The notes under the pieces were generated by a model. It did no database searches, was not told the DNA's origin, and saw only the letters and a program-made list of their open reading frames with translations. A program made the position numbers and the translations under genes. A stretch of 64,000 bases of DNA from Thermoanaerobaculia bacterium (lineage in GTDB: Bacteria; Acidobacteriota; Thermoanaerobaculia; Multivoradales; J023): the NCBI GenBank assembly GCA_030431255.1, contig JAUIJL010000004.1:496001-560000 (forward strand), in the 5' to 3' direction. This document shows positions 58,758 through 64,000 of this stretch, piece by piece (position 1 is the first letter of the stretch; every line of letters starts with the position of its first letter).

Positions 58758-59614
58758 GACCTTTCCACACTCGTGGGCTTTCGGGCGTAAGCGCTTTGCC
58801 AATAGGCCACCGAGGACGGCCAAATGCGTCGCAAGGCGTTGTGAAGGCGGTCTTTGGGACCCTTCTTCCAACGTCGATTGGCGTAGATCCGATGCTCCTC
58901 CAGCTCGAAACCCAGGGAGGTCAGGATGCGCGCGGTGGTCGCTTTGGGGAAGCCGAAGGTGTGATCCTGACCGAGACCAAATCGCCCGGTGACCAAAGTG
59001 ATCACCTCGCCCAGGGGCGTCACCGGATTGGGCATGCCCATGTGCAACACCCCGCCCGGTTTCAACCAGCGGTAAATGTTCTCCAGCGCTTTCACCGGCT
59101 CCCGCAAATGCTCGATGACGTGCCAGAAACGCACATAATCGAATGAGGCGTCCGGATAGTCCACCTCACCGATCGCCGCCTGCTGCAACGTCTCCAACCC
59201 ACGCTCCCGTCGCGCAAAGTCGACAAACGCCCCGGAAAGCTCCACCCCGTCCACCGCCCAGCCGAGATCCCGAAACGCCTCCATGATCTCGCCCGACGCC
59301 GCCCCTACATCGAGAAAACGCCCGTCCGTCGGCTCACCCATCCGTTCATGGGCCGCCGCCACATACTCCCGAACCGACGCCGAAATCTCCACCGAGCGCG
59401 GATTTGTCTCCCCATACCCCGCGTAGTACTCGCGCATGCTCTCCGCGTCGGCAATGGGATTCACAAACAACAGCCCACAACCCGGGCAAGCTACCACCTG
59501 GGGATGAAACGCCACCCCCGTGCCCTTGCGGCCCTTGGGGCGAAAATCGGTGCCGCCGCAAAACGGACACCGCTTGAAATACTGATATCGATACCTGGTT
59601 TCCAGCACCGGCAA
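58754..59614 (-). CDS. Class I SAM-dependent methyltransferase with N-terminal zinc ribbon
   Basis: 286-aa protein. A CPFCGG...CPGCGLLF pair (about 16-47) forms a zinc-ribbon-like start. The methyltransferase core has FLDVGAASGEIMEAFRDLG (SAM motif I), VDGVELSG, FDYVRFWHVIEHLREPVKAL and LKPGGVLHMGMPNP, the Methyltransf_11/23 pattern often seen in cell-surface or glycan-modifying enzymes. TTG (59614) or GTG (59608) start. Coupled to the sugar kinase, so a sugar or nucleotide-sugar target is a reasonable guess. Confidence 0.88.
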   Translation of the reverse strand: MPVLETRYRYQYFKRCPFCGGTDFRPKGRKGTGVAFHPQVVACPGCGLLFVNPIADAESMREYYAGYGETNPRSVEISASVREYVAAAHERMGEPTDGRFLDVGAASGEIMEAFRDLGWAVDGVELSGAFVDFARRERGLETLQQAAIGEVDYPDASFDYVRFWHVIEHLREPVKALENIYRWLKPGGVLHMGMPNPVTPLGEVITLVTGRFGLGQDHTFGFPKATTARILTSLGFELEEHRIYANRRWKKGPKDRLHNALRRIWPSSVAYWQSAYARKPTSVERS

Positions 59615-59766
59615 ACCTTTGAGTCGTAAGGCCCTTGATGGGGGCGGTCATTGGCGACGCGGGCTGAGTTTACTCAGGGTTTGGTGGGGCGTCGAGGAAT
59701 AGGAAGGGAAGTTGAATTCATACAGTGAGACGACTCACTCACATCTCAGCTAACCCGAGCTTCATC

Positions 59767-60510
59767 TCACACTAACTGAGCTTCAAATTTGAGCCTGCGG
59801 CGGATTTCTGGAATCCAAATAACCATCTGGACGAGGCAGATAACCCCAGCAGCAAAAATCATTCCAACAAACACTATTGGTTTCCAATTAGCGAGCGTTC
59901 CGTCTATGCGAAATGATAAGAGTGCCATTGAAACTGAAATGATCAAAAGTACTACGTCAAAGAACAGCCACAAGTGCTTCATCTTTTGACGCTGCTCCGC
60001 AGGCGAATCTCCAAGGTTTACGAAGGAATTCTCGCCTGATGCCACCATTATTTCCCGATACATCGCGAAATCCCAACCGATCAAAATCAGAAAGAGTGTC
60101 GTATAGTAACCCCACAAAGAGAGCCCGAGAGGAAGCTCTTCGCCAGAAGCAACCTTGCTAAAGCAGTTTGGCAAGTAGCTCACGAGAAAAACCCATAGGG
60201 CCCGCAGAATCCACTCCACTTTTCTAATTACATTAGTTAGTTTCTCCGAACCCAAGATCGGCAAGCTGTCGACTGCCCATGCATGGGCATAAAGTCTCGC
60301 CGCCATTGAAGTATGTGCAATAATTACGGGATAGGCCAACCCTGGAAGCTCCAGCAGCTGTTCTCCCTCCTCGGTAACAACCGTCAACTGTATTGCCTTT
60401 GCAATATTGGGAAGACTCTCTAGAGTGCCTAGCAGATAAACAGCGCAAGAAGTCACAGCAAACACGGAAACCGTTAAACCGCCCTTCTTCTGCCGCTCGA
60501 AGGTAACCAT
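59767..60510 (-). CDS. Polytopic membrane protein of unknown function
   Basis: 247-aa protein with about five hydrophobic helices (LTVSVFAVTSCAVYLLGTL, ILRALWVFLVSYL, YYTTLFLILIGWDFAMY, HLWLFFDVVLLIISVSMALL, PIVFVGMIFAAGVICLVQMV) and a basic C-terminus (RRRLKFEA). I do not recognise a family. It is the last gene of the AT-richer minus-strand operon, 15 bp after the DxDDT protein gene, so it probably shares that system's function. Confidence 0.75.
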   Translation of the reverse strand: MVTFERQKKGGLTVSVFAVTSCAVYLLGTLESLPNIAKAIQLTVVTEEGEQLLELPGLAYPVIIAHTSMAARLYAHAWAVDSLPILGSEKLTNVIRKVEWILRALWVFLVSYLPNCFSKVASGEELPLGLSLWGYYTTLFLILIGWDFAMYREIMVASGENSFVNLGDSPAEQRQKMKHLWLFFDVVLLIISVSMALLSFRIDGTLANWKPIVFVGMIFAAGVICLVQMVIWIPEIRRRLKFEAQLV

Positions 60511-60525
60511 GTCCCTTCCCTCTAC

Positions 60526-61575
60526 CTACCCCGTTCGCAAGAACGGTGATCTATTCCGCCTGTTGGCAATTTCGAAGCCTTGAAGGCGCCTAGTCCATCC
60601 AGGAGAACCATAGTAGTGTCTGAGTCGACGGTGGCGAAAAACTATATCCGGAGATTCATTCTCCGGCTCAACTGTGCCTTCCAATGAACCTCGTTCAACA
60701 GTGGAAATTGGAGGATATTCGCAAAGGCCCAGAAAGCCCTCGAGTATTCCCCACCATTTCGCTTCCTGTGAATATTTGTTTCCGACTTTCAGACAACTGT
60801 CTTCTTTATGGCTCTCTACCCTTTCTTTCAGCGATCTAGGGTTCACTCCAATTTCTTCAAGATCTACATAGAGAAGACACGCCGCCTCCGCAAGGCGATA
60901 GGCAAAATGACCCGCCGAAAAGTAGTATCTAGAGAGATCAGAAAAGGGAACTCCATTTAAGCTGAAGTTGAGAACCTCGCCAGCTCGACGAAGAAGAGCG
61001 AGGAGTAGATGCCTATTTCTCGTAGCAACCTTGGGATACCAAAGTGCGGTAGTTCGAACAGTCGCGACCGTCACCATTGGATCTTCTCTTTTCGGTAGAT
61101 TCCTTGAGTCTCCAAGAAAGACCGACAGCGCAAAAGTAGACTCGGATTTCAAGCGAGTGTCTACACCCAAGAAGGCCCGCTCGAATATCGAAGATTTCAG
61201 ATGTCTCTCCCACCAAGAGTCGTCCGGAATAGGACCCCTCAGATCCAGCACTAGCCCCAACGTCTGTATAGCTCTGACAAGATCGACTGCCTTCGAGGTG
61301 TCATCCCAATCTGGTGGAAAATCCACTCCTGAAATAGACGGTGTCTTTTCCCATTTCCACGCCGAACAACCGTCATAAATAACAGCTTCTTCCGCTACTC
61401 GATCAGCAGAGGATCTTAACTCTTCTATGTCGTTCTGTTGTAAGCCCTCAAGCTGGCAGAAAGCCTCCGCCAGATAGCACTCCAAACCTAGATTCGATGA
61501 TCTTCCGACGTGAGCAGACGCCTCAATCTCATTATATCGATAAGTTTCTGCTCTTATTGGACTTAAGCCCGACAT
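60526..61575 (-). CDS. Uncharacterised helical protein with DxDDT motif (terpene-cyclase/prenyltransferase-like toroid candidate)
   Basis: 349-aa soluble protein. Residues 87-94 read PPDWDDTS, matching the DxDDT acid motif of class II terpene cyclases (Asp89, Asp91, Asp92), and the flanking WKWEKTPSISGVDF and KAVDLVRAIQTLG resemble one repeat of an alpha/alpha toroid. Other helices (RAGEVLNFSLNG, FAYRLAEAACLLYVDLEE) would fit such a fold. I cannot find the repeated QW motifs of squalene-hopene cyclase, so this could be a non-cyclase relative. It starts at the base after the EcfT-like stop (TGAATG) and is followed by a membrane protein gene. Codon use is AT-richer than the core genome. Confidence 0.7.
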   Translation of the reverse strand: MSGLSPIRAETYRYNEIEASAHVGRSSNLGLECYLAEAFCQLEGLQQNDIEELRSSADRVAEEAVIYDGCSAWKWEKTPSISGVDFPPDWDDTSKAVDLVRAIQTLGLVLDLRGPIPDDSWWERHLKSSIFERAFLGVDTRLKSESTFALSVFLGDSRNLPKREDPMVTVATVRTTALWYPKVATRNRHLLLALLRRAGEVLNFSLNGVPFSDLSRYYFSAGHFAYRLAEAACLLYVDLEEIGVNPRSLKERVESHKEDSCLKVGNKYSQEAKWWGILEGFLGLCEYPPISTVERGSLEGTVEPENESPDIVFRHRRLRHYYGSPGWTRRLQGFEIANRRNRSPFLRTG

Positions 61576-62262
61576 TCATATTCTCCATTTATTTTCTAAT
61601 AAATAAGCTAGTGTACTAAGAATGGCAGCCGTGCAGAGCCTTCCCAAGAGAGACTCTGACGATCGGCTCCAAGCAGTCCCAGAGACCAATCTATAGTGCC
61701 GCACTATCGCCGCTGAATGCACTGTTCTCGAGACATCAGGTACTCGCGCAGCAACGACTATTGCCAACAAATAGGCTTGGCGAACTCTGTCGAAACCGCT
61801 CTTGCGAACCTGTCCACTTTTGAGGGAATACTTCAAGCCTTGAGCAAATTCAGATATTGCGCTCGGAAGCAGGTTGCGATGGAGTGCAAATGCCTCCCAG
61901 AATCCAGGCTCACCTGATTTTCTTCTAATTAGCCCAACCAGTGAATCAAAATAAGATGGCATTACCAAGACTGTAGATATAACAGCGCAAAGGAGGTACC
62001 TAGCCAACATCTCAGCACCATCAAAGGGACTGATCAGGAGAGCCAACACAACTAGAGCGCAAAAGCCAAGCCCCCTCTTTAGAAAACCAGAGAGACCTTC
62101 CCAGGCATCGGCCAAGCACCAGCCATGAAACCAGATTACTACCATGCCGGTCAGAAAGAGCCCCCACGGATTCAGATTCAGCGCCAATGCTGATGCCCCC
62201 ACCACATAGACAACTCCAAAAAAAATGCTGGCCCAGCTTGACCAATTCGAAAGGCTATGCAA
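61576..62262 (-). CDS. EcfT-like energy-coupling transmembrane protein
   Basis: 228-aa membrane protein. N-terminal helices (ASIFFGVVYVVGASALAL, WGLFLTGMVVIWFHGWCL, LGFCALVVLALLISPF, LARYLLCAVISTVLVM) are followed by an amphipathic region with basic residues (RQAYLLAIVVAARVPDVS, AIVRHYRLVSG), where EcfT proteins have the Ala-Arg-x coupling helices that touch the ATPases. Identity is weak at motif level; the call rests largely on context between a fused two-domain ATPase and S-like gene. TTG start overlapping the ATPase stop by 8 bp. Confidence 0.6.
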   Translation of the reverse strand: MHSLSNWSSWASIFFGVVYVVGASALALNLNPWGLFLTGMVVIWFHGWCLADAWEGLSGFLKRGLGFCALVVLALLISPFDGAEMLARYLLCAVISTVLVMPSYFDSLVGLIRRKSGEPGFWEAFALHRNLLPSAISEFAQGLKYSLKSGQVRKSGFDRVRQAYLLAIVVAARVPDVSRTVHSAAIVRHYRLVSGTAWSRSSESLLGRLCTAAILSTLAYLLENKWRI

Positions 62263-63556
62263 TTTTCAGAACCTTGCTTCGAATGTTTTTAAAGCACTGC
62301 TCGGGAGCTGCACTGATAACGATTTTGCCGTGGTTACACCCTAGCTCAACAGCTCCTTTGATGACTTCTACGTGCTCTTCGTCCAATCCGGCAAATGGCT
62401 CATCTAAGAGAACTATGGGAGCTCCTGAGGCTAGGGCCAGAAGAATCGCAAGTAGCTTTCGCTGACCGAAGCTCAGCGCAAGCACATCGAGGTCAAAAGT
62501 ATTCGCTCTAACTTCTTGGTGCAACCCTCGTCGTTGTTTTTTGTCCCGGAAGTGAGAACGAAGACATCTCTCTATTTCGTCACCTACAGTTGGCCCTAAG
62601 ACTTGGTAGATGGGATCAGCTGGTACAAACGAAGCTTTGTATATTCCCCTCTGCCGCGAAGAAATAAACATAGGCGGCCAGAAAAATCTTTTATTTGAGG
62701 TAAATATATTCCAAAGGCTTCTCAGAAGAGTAGATTTGCCTACACCGTTTCTTCCAACAACCTCAATCAAATCACCAGAACTGGCCTTAATATTAATGAC
62801 TCTCTTGACCCCGACCGGCAATTCGACGCTTTCATCGACGGTTGTCTCAGCCGCAGCAGCGGCAGGAATAAGGCGATTGGTTAGCTCCTTAACCTCACCT
62901 GCAATATCCCAGTGCTCTCGCTCTTCTTGCTGGACCACAAGAGTCGACAGGAGGTCGAGGGGATACCCGTCTGGAGCTCCGCTCGAAGAATTCACCAATG
63001 CGAGATGGGTAGTTCCATTACCACACAGGCGACCCAGCAACTCAAGAATCTTCAGACGCCAGAAAGTATCGAGATGGAGATCCCATTCGTCGGACACTAT
63101 CACTTTAGGGTGGGAAGCAATGGTCAACGCAATCTGGATTCGCTTTTTTTCGCCATCAGAGAGAACACCCTGGGGACGATCCGATAGCTCAAAGATCGCA
63201 AGCTCTTCATAGACCTCGGCGGCCCAGGTTTCCGATCCATTCCCCACTAGTGATACCGCTTTGGCCTCAGATTCTAAAGAATATCCTAGTGAAAAATGTT
63301 GCCACCTCTGAGGAATCACTCGAACTAAATCGCTCTTCAAAGGAAGATAACGGCGATCTCCTAGAAAAAGGTCCATTTCGATGTTTGCCCAGATCGCCTC
63401 AGGAATGACTCCTGCGAGGAAAAGAGACAGCGTGGATTTACCTTTTCCGTTTCCAGCCAGCAAGGCCTGACATCGCCTGTTTTGACTCAGACTAAATTCT
63501 TCAAATTCAATTGATGTACCACTGTAACCTACAGCACCTGCCGACCATCCAATCAT
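62255..63556 (-). CDS. Fused two-domain ABC ATPase (EcfA-EcfA'-like)
   Basis: 433-aa protein with two nucleotide-binding domains in one chain. Domain 1: Walker A AGNGKGKST (34-42), signature LSDGE (132-136), Walker B VIVSDE (152-157). Domain 2: Walker A GRNGVGKST (268-276), signature LSFGQ (361-365), Walker B IVLLDEPFAGLD (381-392). The switch-loop His is missing in both: domain 2 has ISAAPE where STHD-like sequence is normal, and domain 1 has ALVNSSSG. Fused ATPases like this drive ECF-type vitamin/metal importers. Flanked by S-like and T-like genes. Confidence 0.85.
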   Translation of the reverse strand: MIGWSAGAVGYSGTSIEFEEFSLSQNRRCQALLAGNGKGKSTLSLFLAGVIPEAIWANIEMDLFLGDRRYLPLKSDLVRVIPQRWQHFSLGYSLESEAKAVSLVGNGSETWAAEVYEELAIFELSDRPQGVLSDGEKKRIQIALTIASHPKVIVSDEWDLHLDTFWRLKILELLGRLCGNGTTHLALVNSSSGAPDGYPLDLLSTLVVQQEEREHWDIAGEVKELTNRLIPAAAAAETTVDESVELPVGVKRVINIKASSGDLIEVVGRNGVGKSTLLRSLWNIFTSNKRFFWPPMFISSRQRGIYKASFVPADPIYQVLGPTVGDEIERCLRSHFRDKKQRRGLHQEVRANTFDLDVLALSFGQRKLLAILLALASGAPIVLLDEPFAGLDEEHVEVIKGAVELGCNHGKIVISAAPEQCFKNIRSKVLKIA

Positions 63557-63581
63557 GCCCTTGCCTCGAAGGCTTGATCCT

Positions 63582-64000
63582 TCAGGATTCTTGCCTCAAG
63601 TCCCTAAACAGACTTAGTTTGGCGAGCCGTCCATTGTACACAACTTCGCCGAGATATACTCCAGCTGTCGTAACAACCATATTGATACTCATGAGAATCC
63701 AGAACGCTTGTTCGTATTTCGCCAGTGCTACAGCAGGGTCCTTACCGAAGCCGAAACTCAGCGCTGCAATAAGGGAAAGCATGATGCTGGCAGCCCCAAC
63801 AATAGCGCCCGTATAGAGACCAAGTCTGCCCTTGCCCAGCAAGGTGTATATCAAGTCCCAAAGACTCCCTGCTAAAAACCCTATTGCTATTTTGTAAATG
63901 CCCGGAGGTCCGAGAGTGGTTGTCCAAACAGCCAAAGTGGAAAACACCAGCCACATCACAGTTGCTGCTCCAAAAAAGCGAGTCGCTAAGAGTCCCACTG
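63582..64000 (-). CDS. ECF transporter S component-like membrane protein (5' partial)
   Basis: At least 138 aa, reaching the window edge; a GTG at 63998 could be a start but the frame is open. Four or five hydrophobic helices. GPPGIYKIAIGFLAGSLWDL, followed by a loop and GLYTGAIVGAASIMLSLIAAL, resembles the Gly-rich helices of S components, which bind the substrate in ECF importers. No substrate-binding residues can be named. It lies 25 bp before the fused ATPase gene. Another small membrane protein family is possible. Confidence 0.55.
   Translation of the reverse strand, partial: VGLLATRFFGAATVMWLVFSTLAVWTTTLGPPGIYKIAIGFLAGSLWDLIYTLLGKGRLGLYTGAIVGAASIMLSLIAALSFGFGKDPAVALAKYEQAFWILMSINMVVTTAGVYLGEVVYNGRLAKLSLFRDLRQES

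Overview
The window is chromosomal DNA from a GC-rich Gram-negative bacterium, most likely an Acidobacteriota member. This is inferred from a PadR-type regulator translationally coupled to a very large MacB/FtsX-like permease (the 'acidobacterial duplicated orphan permease', ADOP, architecture), from LolA and the SecDF-YajC set (outer-membrane organism), and from the rich set of secreted peptidases. No rRNA gene is present, so the placement is inference. The core is GC-rich (41 of 60 bases in 54901-54960). Two stretches are visibly AT-richer: about 32600-34350 and 59650-64000 (24 of 60 in 62641-62700).

Layout. 1-3343: the end of a phosphoglycolate-phosphatase-like HAD enzyme, then an 838-aa protein of unknown function with a Rossmann start. 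3344-14483: a secreted subtilisin behind a structured leader, tail-to-tail with a TPR-CHAT (caspase-fold) protein; an oligopeptide-binding protein; an HTTM membrane protein; an M43 metalloprotease; and an ECF sigma factor with a probable partner. 14689-19998: lolA-tgt-yajC-secD-secF on the minus strand; the Tgt has lost all four zinc ligands. 20156-26081: folK, a LON-N protein, an HD hydrolase, a TerB/YebE-like protein, a BacNav-like voltage-gated channel, a TPR lipoprotein and a TfoX-C protein. 26159-31980: PadR/ADOP, a beta-propeller-M23 fusion and an SDR. 32001-34423: accessory patch with a Uma2 nuclease, a RelE/ParE-type toxin-antitoxin pair plus a decayed antitoxin copy, and tRNA-Glu(CTC).

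34782-42038: amidase, GerMN, murI and rph (cell-wall and RNA housekeeping), then tryptophan dioxygenase, kynureninase and a patatin. 42041-48941: a hybrid histidine kinase, a GlsB-M23 pair, and a RAYT-like transposase with hairpin and direct repeats. 49073-53243: a coupled trio of alkyl-DHAP synthase-like protein, GlpD and a diacylglycerol-kinase-like protein that looks like ether-glycerolipid metabolism. 53474-57576: three crotonases and a thiolase. 57583-59614: a 23-bp tandem repeat, a PfkB kinase and a methyltransferase. 59767-64000: an AT-rich five-gene operon that looks like an ECF-type importer (S, fused A-A, T) joined to a protein with a class II terpene-cyclase-like DxDDT motif and a polytopic membrane protein; this is the best candidate for an undescribed system.

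Genes are densely packed, and many junctions are 1-8 bp stop/start overlaps (ATGA, GTGA, TTGA, TGATG). These were used to choose several starts, including rare TTG starts.
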